A DNA stretch of 64,000 nucleotides, from positions 620,001 to 684,000 of the forward strand of contig JAULSR010000001.1 of NCBI GenBank assembly GCA_030512295.1. The letters run 5' to 3'. Source of the DNA: Bombardia bombarda. Its lineage: Eukaryota; Ascomycota; Sordariomycetes; Sordariales; Lasiosphaeriaceae. Position numbers and translations under genes: made by a program. Shown piece by piece: positions 56,179-64,000 of the stretch (the first letter of the stretch is position 1; each line of letters begins with the position of its first letter). The notes under the pieces are model-generated. The model searched no databases. It had not been told where the DNA came from and worked only from the letters and a program-made list of their open reading frames with translations.

Positions 56179-56854
56179 CTAAGCCCAAAGATGATGGGTG
56201 GTTGGGGAATAGAATGGGGTGATGGATGGAGTCTTGTAGCTGTGGATATGGCTGGCTGGCTGTCTGAAGTAGCTTTACCTGTACGACTGGCGTTACCCGG
56301 GTGGTCGAAGAGTGTTTTTCTTTTGCATGGGCTGGCGTTTGATAATTCTGGTGGTGCTTATTGTTTCTTATAGGCGGATGTGTGCATCTAGTATCAACTG
56401 GTTATAGCTGGTACAGAGATGAGCGAGCTGTATAAATAAATTGTTTGCAGCATCTCTTTTGAGAAGTAAGGTGTTCACTCGGCAGTAAGGTTGGGTTTTG
56501 TTGGTCTGGAAGACGCATAGCCGCTGGTGAATGGTGATGGTCTCCCGTGGCAGGGTTAGGGCTTGGTGAAGATGACGACGATGGGATGACGAAGTGCCAA
56601 CAGGGGTTCTTCATCCCGCGGCAGGCACTAGCTGAGCTTCACTTGACACCTGACACACGAGCGTGACTGACGCTGTTCTCCCATCCCGCCATCCCGTTGC
56701 AACCCGCTTTCCCCATGCATATGCATGCATATTATTATCGCCTTACCCGCAGAGGTTCTCTCGACACGTTTCTGGTCGCCCGATTAACGATTGACGATTG
56801 CTGGAGCGCGCCGTCATCTATCTCAATGTGCGATAGCAACAAAAGATAACAACA
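56179..56854. other. Intergenic region between SGNH-like gene and CLN3
   Basis: Downstream and promoter sequence only. A CATATGCATGCAT palindromic stretch lies near 56715-56730. Confidence 0.4.
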
Positions 56855-58445
56855 ATGAACCGGTCACCATCGTCGGTGGGATTGCTGCCGATGCCCGGCT
56901 CGCCGTCGTCGTCGTGGGCCCTCTTTCGCGCTCGTCTGGCCAACGCGGTGAAGAACGCAGACACGTCGGTCTTGGTTGCTTTCTGGCTGTTTGGTACATC
57001 ACACACCTTTCTATTTACAGCGAAAACGACCAGAATGCATGATGCATGCATGCACAACACAATACTAACCTTGTATGTAACCCCACAGGCCTGATCAACA
57101 ACGTCCTCTACGTCATCATCCTCTCGGCCGCCCAAGACCTCGTGGGCAGCGACGTGCCCAAGGGCGTCGTCCTGCTCGCCGACGTCATGCCCAGCTTCCT
57201 GACCAAGCTCGTCGCGCCCTACTTTATCCACCGCGTGTCCTACCCGATCCGCATTCTCGTGTTCGTCGCCCTCTCGTCGGCGGGTATGCTGCTCATCGCG
57301 CTCACGCCGCCGGAGCGGTCGGTCGCTGTTAAATTGGTCGGGGTGGTGCTGTCGAGCCTGAGCAGCGGTGGCGGGGAGCTGAGCTTCCTGGGGCTGACGC
57401 ACTATTATGGGCATATGAGTCTGGCGGCGTGGGGCAGCGGGACGGGCGGCGCGGGCTTGGCGGGCGCGGGGCTGTATGTGGTTATGACGGAGTGGGTGGG
57501 GTGGAGTGTCAAGGGGAGCTTGTTGGCGTCGGCGGCGCTGCCGGTTGTGATGCTGGTGGGGTTCTTTGGGGTGTTGCCGAGGGGGCCGCTGGAGGCGGGG
57601 TGGGAGGGGAGTAGGGGGAGGGGGAATATGAGCCGTTGGGAGAACAGGGGCAAGGACAAGAGGAGGGAGAGGAGGGAGAGGAGGGAGAGGAGGGAGAGGA
57701 GGGAGAGGAGGGAGAGGAGGGAGAGGAGGGAGAGGAGGGAGAGGAGGTGGATGGGGGAGAGAGTGGCGCGTTTGAGGATATGGGTATGGGTATGGGCGCG
57801 GCGGCGTCGGCGAGTCTTCTTGCTCCTCCTGCGTCGACGGCATATTCACACTCGACAGGCAGGAGAGACAAGGGGTCGTCGTCGTTTGTGGCCCATCTCC
57901 GACGCGCAAAGTCCCTCTTCGTGCCCTACATGCTGCCGCTGCTGCTGGTGTACATTGCCGAGTACACCATCAACCAGGGCGTCGCCCCGACCCTGCTGTT
58001 CCCGCTCGAGCGCTCGCCCTTCTCCGAGTTCCGCGCCTTCTACCCCTTTTACGGGTTCCTGTACCAGCTGGGTGTGTTCATCTCGCGCTCGTCGTCGCCG
58101 TTTGTGAGGGTGCATAACCTGTACCTGCCGTCGCTGCTGCAGGTGGTGAACCTGGTGCTGCTGACGGCGCATGCGCTGTGGGACTTCATACCTTCAGTAT
58201 ATATCGTGTTTGTGGTTGTCTTTTGGGAGGGTTTGCTTGGCGGCGCAGTGTATGTGAATACTTTTGCTGAGATTATGGAGAATGTACCGGTGGAGGAGAG
58301 GGAGTTTAGTTTGGGTGCGACATCGGTGAGTGACAGCGGGGGCATATGCATTGCCGGCTTCTTGGGCATGGCTATGGAGGTCTCGCTCTGCGACTGGCAG
58401 GTGAGGCATGGGAGGGACTGGTGTAGGCGGATCAAAGCTGGATAA
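56855..58445 (+). CDS. BTN1: CLN3/Battenin homologue (Btn1), frame interrupted near 57.6 kb
   Basis: Exon 1 is 56855-56993; intron 56994-57088 (GTACAT, CTAAC branch, CCCCACAG); exon 2 from 57089 in phase, restoring [20 protein letters not shown], the hallmark CLN3 TM1. Further CLN3 landmarks: [20 protein letters not shown], a Gly/Ser-rich helix with [12 protein letters not shown], and in the second half [40 protein letters not shown] and [20 protein letters not shown]. Btn1 is a vacuolar/lysosomal membrane protein affecting pH, arginine transport and trafficking. The first half (to about 57,613) and second half are in different frames: the downstream frame has TAG at 57612-57614, so the shift lies after it, near G5 runs 57614-57618 and 57620-57624. 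One missing G would restore about 498 residues. The linker holds a 9-nt tandem repeat. Confidence 0.87.
57661..57747. repeat. 9-bp tandem repeat in CLN3 linker
   Basis: About nine to ten copies of AGGAGGGAG. The unit is three codons, so copy number change keeps frame. The repeat reads Arg-Arg-Glu in the upstream frame and Glu-Glu-Gly in the downstream one; the latter matches the acidic cytosolic linker expected in CLN3 proteins. Confidence 0.9.
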
Positions 58446-59055
58446 GGGGGCCTTGGCTTTGTTTTAGAGAGTCCTTGGTGCGTTTGTGTACTACATGACG
58501 AGCATATATCATAGGCAGGGGAGACGGTGTGGAAGGGCATGGAAGAAGCGGCACCTCCATTTGAAGACGAATGATGTTATGTATATGAGATGATGGCATA
58601 CGCAGTATATAATATGTAAAGCTGCTTAGATTTCGCAGGTTTCTACCTTTTATTTACCGTCGTCGAGGCATCTAGATAGATCCCTATAGGTCCCGGCTGG
58701 ACAGGCAGCCGGGGTCAATGTCTTTTGTCACTGTCAAAGTTGTACGACCGCAAACCGCTAGCAAATGAGATATTTATTGGGGGCGGACAGTTGATGCTAA
58801 ATGCGTTTATCCTTTCAACGAATGCCTCTGTTTTTATTGCTGGCAAGTTTGTGCACCATAGTCAAACAAACATCTGCTAAGCAGATGACCCAACCACACA
58901 AACGGACTATTTGAACAGTCACAGCGACCATCTATAGTCACACCCAACCCTCTTTGCGGCTGCCGCGGCCAATAGGCAATGAGTCTCCCCCAACTCCAAC
59001 ACATATAGAGCTGGCAGCCAGAGAGTTACTCACGTTACACCCAGAGACAAGCCAA
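58446..59055. other. Intergenic region
   Basis: Downstream of CLN3. No gene recognised. Confidence 0.4.
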
Positions 59056-59260
59056 TGGGGACTGGGCTAGAACAAACAAAGGCCCATGATATGTATAATG
59101 AGGCATTTGTAAATGCCATGGGACTAATATGCAGCCCGGTACTCAGGTACCTCCGCTCTTCAAGGACTCATTGTGGCAAAAGTTTCGGTGCTTGAGCGAG
59201 TATGACTGGACGCAAGAGGAGCGGTTCAGGGACGACTCAGAGGAAGAGCAAGCTGTTTGA
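59056..59260 (+). pseudogene. Two-frame coding fragment, family unknown
   Basis: From ATG 59056 one frame reads TGLEQTKAHDMYNEAF and VNAMGLICSP. The neighbouring frame continues as PGTQVPPLFKDSLWQKF, RCLSEYDWTQEERF and RDDSEEEQAV to TGA at 59258-59260. Both parts look like protein and meet around 59130-59140, where SP of the first overlaps PG of the second, as expected for a single-base frameshift. Too short to assign; probably the 3' relic of a larger gene. Confidence 0.3.
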
Positions 59261-59596
59261 TACGGTCTGAAAGTCATTGCTGCTGAAGTTTGAGCGTGTT
59301 GCTAATGCATTTTTCCTTGGGTATCTTTTTTATTTGTATAAATTCCGTGAAAATTCCTGGCTTGGACGTGAAATGCTTTCTCTTATTTCTTCGACACGAA
59401 CAACCCCATCGCGCTTCATCCGCAACAAAACCAAACAGATAATCTCGATATCCATAGCCATATCTCAAAGCTACAAGGGGACTGAGACTCGCCTGCCTGC
59501 TGCCGACTATCTCTCCCCATCAGCAGCGGTCTCCGCCTTCGGCGAAGCTCGCCTCTTGTCAGTAGGCTTCATGAGCAGGGCCGCTGCTGCATCACC

Positions 59597-59962
59597 ATGA
59601 CCTTCCTTTTCAGGAGCTCCAACAAGAAGCAGGACGGGGTCGACTCTACTATTCAATCAGACCAACAGCCAAACCAGCAGCCAGACCACCAACCAGACCC
59701 GCAGCCAGACCAGCAGCCAGACCAGCAGCCAGACCAGTCAGTGCCAAAGACATGCAGCTGTAGACAGACTCCATTCAAGTGCAAAAACAACAAATGCAAT
59801 AGTGAATGGGAAGAACCATCACCCTGTGAGGAGGCCAAAAGCAGCTCTACCCCGGGGCGGCCCATCCTCCATTTTCATGACACGCCCACTCCGACACCAG
59901 TTGACAGCAGCAAATTCTGTAATAAGTGCCGCGAAAGTCGTCGTGAACGTAAGTTCAAATAA
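59597..59962 (+). CDS. Small protein with (QPD) repeats and a Cys-rich segment
   Basis: 121 residues. Start region MTFLFRSSNKK, then a Gln/Pro/Asp repeat (residues about 22-50, QPDQQPDQQPD units). A cysteine-rich segment follows (CSC, FKC, NKC, SPC, and a final FCNKC) that could bind zinc through two CxxC-like pairs. It ends RESRRERKFK. A GTAAGT at 59949 inside the last codons could be a donor. However, the most coding-like downstream frame (about 60036-60203, with SKGVVERLLNGDYYIEFERG, ending at a GTAAGC) is not in phase with it. The gene may therefore continue or these may be separate fragments. Family not recognised. Confidence 0.35.
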   Translation: MTFLFRSSNKKQDGVDSTIQSDQQPNQQPDHQPDPQPDQQPDQQPDQSVPKTCSCRQTPFKCKNNKCNSEWEEPSPCEEAKSSSTPGRPILHFHDTPTPTPVDSSKFCNKCRESRRERKFK

Positions 59963-60032
59963 GAAGACCGGCAGCCTCCCGTGGCGCGACGTGACTTTTC
60001 TCTTTACTTGTCTAAGGGTTCTGAGGATTTAG

Positions 60033-60203
60033 GGGATCAAAAGCATCGTCAGCAAGGGAGTGGTGGAGCGGTTGCTCAACGGGGATTACTACATTGAGTT
60101 TGAGAGGGGTGTTGAAGAGAGCCTGACGAATGCAGGCGTCAACCCAGACGCTGATGAGATGCCCTCGCCAGGAAGACTGGTGACCGGTGCTCCGGGCTCC
60201 CGA
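60033..60203 (+). other. Coding-like exon candidate
   Basis: Preceded by a TTTAG at 60028-60032 and followed by GTAAGC at 60204. The open phase-0 stretch reads GIKSIVSKGVVERLLNGD, YYIEFERGVEESLTNAGV and PDADEMPSPGRLVTG. Composition and flanking splice signals suggest an exon. A further stretch from 60425 (after CTCACAG) with a hydrophobic GVACLGGAIRGLLIG could follow. No complete gene model was found. Confidence 0.3.
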
Positions 60204-61213
60204 GTAAGCTGGGCGCTGGTGACATGGATCCTGGTGAGAACAAGTTATCCAAGACAATCTGACTGCCGTAGCAATGCCCCCAACGGAAAAGACGGACACC
60301 CGCGTCTGGTCTGTCCTATCACCCTGTTTGTCTAGCTTCCAGGTTATTGGACTGCACAATGGCCACATGGATCCTCCATACAAGAACACATGCGCGGGCA
60401 ACTAACACATCATCATACTCACAGAGTCAAAACGACATGGTCCGTCCAAATCATGACGCAAGCCAATCAGCCTTGTCTTCATCTCATATCGCGTCAGAGA
60501 GTGCTCATTCGAAAAAGATGTTATCGAAACAGTCTTGGACATGGTCGGGGGTGGCATGCTTGGGAGGTGCTATTCGGGGGCTGCTTATTGGGAGGGTTTG
60601 TTTTGCAATGGATGATTATATGGGATCAATCTTGGGAATGAGATGCATTGCTATTGGACTGCATATAGTCTTGCGTTGAATTAAATTCTGCCTTTGATAC
60701 GGCATTTCGGTGGGAGGGGGTTGTTTCCGGCGTTGAGTTAGCGTTGTAATATTATTTACGAAGAATATATGAAATGAAAAGTATTGTTTTCAAATTTGAT
60801 TGAATGACCAGAGGTGAGAGATAAGTGGATATGCGTGGAGTTATCTACTACCTGGATACCCTCACCACCAACAAAAGAAAAGGTCACACATAAGAAACTA
60901 TTGACCCATTCGCAACTAAAAATAATGTGTTCACTGATGTTATACAACGTACTCGTTATGAGCAAAAGGGGTACTCACCATCAACGAGCAGTATATTCAC
61001 CACCAAGACAATGTGTATATAAGATAATACGACTGAGGGTTCCGCGAAACATCATGAACGTACCATTAAGAAAGTCAGGTGTCTTATGTCTCTTATCACA
61101 CCCCCACATGTATCTGAGCCAGCGGGATGTCTGCCACGCCTTTCTCTTCCCGGCGTGAAAAGACACACGACCACAGTCCAGTGAACCTGTAGATACTTAT
61201 TGCGGAACGCATG
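60204..61213. other. Intergenic region, 3' side of the CorA-like gene
   Basis: Apart from the possible continuation near 60.43-60.68 kb noted above, this is AT-rich non-coding sequence. Confidence 0.4.
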
Positions 61214-62770
61214 TCAGCAACAATATATGGATTCGTCACCAAGGGTGACTTGACGTGGGCATAAAGAGACTGACCAGCCTATAATCCGAAGCCTAATCTC
61301 TCCGAATTTAATCTTGCCAGTCGCGATGCCCCAGATGAAAAAGACCATAGCCGTTGCGGGAAGAGCGAAAGCCAGATAAACCAGAAAGCCAGACTGGAGT
61401 GCTGACGTCGGGGCTGTAGTTGACGAATGAGAAGAGGTGAGCAGTTCAGAGCCATCGCCATTACTAGAAGCGTTGTTGTTCTTGCCATCATCATTGTTTC
61501 CCAAGCTGACAGACTGGAGTGAAGGCAGCGCAAAAACCGTGGCAAAGAAGGTGGCTGGCAAGAAGGCCATGGTCATGATGGCAATAACCTTCATGGAGGA
61601 GCTGTCAAGCTTGTTGATGGTTGCGTCGGTGCTCTGGATGCGTTGCATTGCCTATGATTGGAAGACCATTAGATCTGATCAACATGGCAGTATCAAGCCT
61701 GATAGCCAGCAAAGTGAATCACCACTCACCAGAGACAAATGCTCCCTGGCTTTGCCCTTTACATTCTCAAACTGCGTGATGCGGCTCTCGAGCTGATGCT
61801 TAAGAAAGACGGCAGCTTCTTGGATCTCCTGCGTGCTTTGTTGTATCCTTGATTCCTGCTCGGCCCCACGGGCATGGGACAGAACAAGGTCCCACAGGGT
61901 GTTGGTATTTTCCAACTTGCAGACAATGCCCCTCGAGAGTCTCAATATCCTCAACGTGTCTTCTGCATGGTTGATGATGCTTCCCGCCTTCACGCACCGC
62001 TTTGAAAGATGTTGCAGCAACTCGGACGAGCGCGGGTCGAGCTCCATGGTTGTGGTCTCGAGAAGGCTATGGTCGTGCTCGCTTATCTCCATCTCCGGGA
62101 TCAGCTCTTGGCTCTCGTAGTCTTCCCAGTTGGTGAGAAATCCATTCAGACAGGCTGTGAAGACTGGGAAGAGCGGGTTGAAGAGGATGCTGCTTTGGTT
62201 GTTGTAGAGGAAGATGCGGATTACGTTGCCGGCTTTGTGGTCGTACTCGGCAATGTGGATGGCGTTTGTGGTGTTGGTTTCGGGGTTGTAAGACCAGATT
62301 ATGGAATAGTCGACGCAGTTGAGATAGAATCTGAGTGTTGGAGTGGTGCCTGGACTGGATGGGGTGTTGCAGTCCAATACGTGAAATCCAGGTGTGTCTG
62401 TGTGGTACAGATAGAGCGCGTATTCGTCCAAGGAAAATGTCTTGAATGTGTCGAGGAAGAGACCGCGGTCGACTAGTAAGGCTCGTCGTCCGTCGCGGAG
62501 AAAGCTGACCATTTTGAGAGATGAGACAGGGGAATCTCCCCTATTGCGGACTTCATTGATGACACGCTCATGTGCTATATCTGTGAGGCGTTCTGAAGTA
62601 TGCTCACCCCAGTAAGATTTGGTTGCGGAGGAAGTGTACGAGCATGCCTGGAAAATCATGTGCAAGGGCACTGGCTCCTTAAACGACAGTATCGGTGGCC
62701 AGCCTCCCGCGCCTTGATATTCTCTGTCCAAAGCAACTATTCGAGACGCACCTGCACGAATGAAGTCCAT
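61214..62770 (-). CDS. CorA-like divalent-cation-transporter-type membrane protein
   Basis: Exons 62770-61730 and 61651-61214; intron 61729-61652 (78 nt, GTGAGT...ATCATAG), phase 0; 492 residues. Start chosen at MDFIRAGASRIVALDREYQG (context CAAGATGG), since the open frame upstream looks untranslated. The N-terminal ~330 residues are soluble, as in fungal CorA-like proteins. A long helical stalk follows: TQEIQEAAVFLKHQLESRIT, FENVKGKAREHLSL, then AMQRIQSTDATINKLDSSSM. TM1 is MKVIAIMTMAFLPATFFATV, a typical CorA stalk-to-TM1 junction. A polar Asn/Ser-rich loop and TM2 (LVYLAFALPATAMVFFIWG) end the protein. The GMN ion-selectivity motif of true CorA/Mrs2 is absent (VFALPSLQS at that place), common in this expanded fungal group, so magnesium transport is unproven. 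Confidence 0.75.
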
Positions 62771-63434
62771 CTTGGAGAAGCGAGGATTGGACAGGCCGTG
62801 GGTATCAATATGAAGTAACAAGGAGATTAGTACCAAATTGTAGACTATGGAAGAAATCCTGGGACCGACATATCGAATTTGAGTACATCCTACGCCTTTT
62901 ATGCCAACCGTAGACATGACACCGCATATAATGATGCTTCTGCTGGCGTACAGCATTTGGAGATAATTAGTCAACCTTGCCATGCAGGTGTCCGGATGTG
63001 TAACATTGTACAGTTTGGCTCAAGTATACATGCCACTTAAACCCCATACAAGAGAACGTGAATTTGACATCGAGAGCCATTCAGAAGAAGTATAGACAGT
63101 ATGATGAACTGAGAGTTGACGCTTGATCGCTCAGATTTAGGGTAAAAACCTAAGAACTTTCGAAGCTGTATTTACAATCCATGCACCGGTGAGAGCCCCA
63201 GGCATTCCCAAGTCGGACAAAGTTTCACGAGGCAACCTCGGTGAAGCCTACATCTAAATTAGCTCCTGCATGTAATAGATTTTGGCCAATATCGCTACCT
63301 GAAATGCAGGTGCCACAATACGTTATTCAGAAAAAAGCTCATACCCCCGCGCCCCTTTTCCTGTGGAAGAATGCCTTTAGTTCAATTGACTACGTGTTGC
63401 GCCTACATGAGGCAGAGTAAGCTGAGATCATATC
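62771..63434. other. Spacer between CorA-like gene and 5S rRNA gene
   Basis: Upstream of the CorA-like gene; no gene recognised. Promoter position for the - strand gene. Confidence 0.4.
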
Positions 63435-63552
63435 ACATACGGCCATAGATAGTGGAAAACTCGGCATCCCGTCCGCTCTGCCCTAGATAAGCCACTAATC
63501 GCCAGACTAGTAGTTGGGTCGGTGACGACCAGCGAATCCCTGGTGCTGTATG
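63435..63552 (+). rRNA. 5S ribosomal RNA gene (dispersed, variant type)
   Basis: About 118 bases matching the fungal 5S consensus: ACATACGGCCATAG start, GGAAAAC, then CCCGTCCGCTC and AAGCCAC, AGTAGTTGGGTCGGTGAC, CCAGCGAATCCCT, and a closing GTATGT. Ends pair (ACATAC/GTATGT). It differs from the common fungal sequence at many places, but the changes are paired: stem II is TAGTGG with CCACTA, and stem IV GCCAG with CTGGT. That argues for a functional variant rather than a decayed copy. A T-rich Pol III terminator follows at once (T5 at 63554-63558). Single dispersed 5S genes of several sequence types are typical of Neurospora-like Pezizomycotina. Confidence 0.85.
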
Positions 63553-63553
63553 T

Positions 63554-63558
63554 CTTTT
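63554..63558 (+). terminator. RNA polymerase III terminator of 5S rRNA
   Basis: TTTTT directly after the 5S 3' end, with two more T-rich runs to 63572. Confidence 0.65.
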
Positions 63559-63594
63559 TGACTTTTTCTTTTCTCGCTCTTCTTGAAACAACAG

Positions 63595-63964
63595 CGATTG
63601 TCAGTCAAAAGAACAATGCTATCAAACTTGTGCCTCAACCCCTTGCTTAGGCCACTTTCGGCCAGCCCGTCAAGACAACTCCCGCCATCTCCTGACCCCG
63701 CCATTGTGTACGTGTTGCGTTGTTCAGTATGGCAGCACAGTGTACTGCAACAACATCAGGCGTGCTGATGGAATACTGAAGACTGGCGATATATACAAGT
63801 TCTACATCACCCTCAACGAGTGTGTTATAACCCGCTCGTCATCCCAAAATGCATTGCGTTGTGGTTTGTCTTTGGACGGGTTGAGACGAAAGTGCTGCTT
63901 ACGGAAATGCGCTCTTTACTACCGTGAGGCAACAAGACCAGACCTCATGTTACATCTGGGTTGA
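63595..63964 (+). other. Cysteine-rich open stretch, possible 3' exon
   Basis: From about 63586 to a TGA at 63962-63964 one + frame stays open for about 125 codons with 13 cysteines (for example DCQSKEQCYQTCASTPC, LCTCCVVQYG and RKCCLRKC). There is no initiator in that frame; a stop lies just upstream, so it would have to be a 3' exon starting at a CAG near 63594. The pyrimidine tract before it is the 5S terminator, so splice support is weak. It could be chance. Confidence 0.2.
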
Positions 63965-64000
63965 GCTTACGTGTCGGGTGGTAGATATGTCAAGTGGCAG

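Noticed and set aside
57570..57614. Possible 44-nt intron (GTGTTGCC...GAGTAG) that would mend the CLN3 frame
   Set aside because: Length fits the phase, but it is shorter than other introns here and lacks a branch site and pyrimidines; a missing base is more likely.
57405..57909. Long - strand Pro/Ser-rich ORFs opposite CLN3
   Set aside because: Products of the 9-bp repeat and GC-rich codons read antisense; CLN3 homology is on the + strand.
63507..63704. 65-codon - strand ORF overlapping the 5S gene
   Set aside because: It runs into the 5S rRNA sequence and its terminator; no protein features.

Overview
The window reads as a euchromatic piece of a filamentous ascomycete genome (Pezizomycotina, most likely Sordariomycetes). 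Support: short spliceosomal introns (58-310 nt) with GTRNGT-type donors and CTAAC-like branch sites, CT-rich leaders, a tRNA gene with an intron one base 3' of the anticodon, a single dispersed 5S rRNA gene, and proteins whose closest known relatives are fungal. No operons and no intact transposon were seen.

Layout. 0-3.3 kb: a mitochondrial SDH assembly factor (SDHAF4 type, - strand) and an MFS transporter (+). 3.8-6.2 kb: an AT-rich, microsatellite-rich accessory patch with several coding-like but broken segments, including a decayed Cys-rich secreted-protein candidate with a Thr run made by a CAA repeat. 6.8-10.8 kb: a Kre9/Knh1-like single-pass surface protein (-), a spliced secreted DUF4360-type protein (+), and the remnant of a Helo-like N-terminal domain of a fungal STAND/NLR-type protein with three in-frame stops (-). 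11.86 kb: tRNA-Lys(UUU). 12.5-23.3 kb: a conserved housekeeping block, all on the - strand: MGS1/WRNIP1 (replication stress ATPase), ISA1 (mitochondrial Fe-S), an ARMH3/DUF1741 protein in six exons, and a disordered conserved fungal protein. 23.3-32.1 kb: nearly 9 kb without a supportable gene. 32.1-37.0 kb: a very large, mostly disordered fungal protein (+). 38.7-46.0 kb: a UTP5-like Utp12-domain protein (-) divergent from a BET-type double bromodomain gene BDF1 (+). 50.6 kb: a small four-helix membrane protein (DUF6640-like). 54.2-58.4 kb: an SGNH-hydrolase-like type II membrane protein and a CLN3/BTN1 homologue (both +). 59-64 kb: coding fragments, a CorA-like membrane protein (-), and a 5S rRNA gene.

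Functional threads are ordinary cell biology: mitochondrial Fe-S and complex II assembly (SDHAF4, ISA1), genome maintenance and chromatin (MGS1, BDF1), ribosome biogenesis (UTP5, 5S rRNA, tRNA), and the endomembrane/vacuole (ARMH3, CLN3). The accessory parts (3.8-11 kb and 59-64 kb) carry the decayed and small cysteine-rich genes. Two otherwise conserved genes (BDF1, CLN3) contain a reading-frame break next to a C6 or G5 homopolymer. Each could be explained by one missing base, so assembly error and real mutation both need to be considered. I did not find a clearly new intact multi-gene system. The strongest non-obvious items are the STAND-domain relic, the 5S rRNA variant with paired changes in its stems, and the broken gene fragments at 3.8-6.2 kb.
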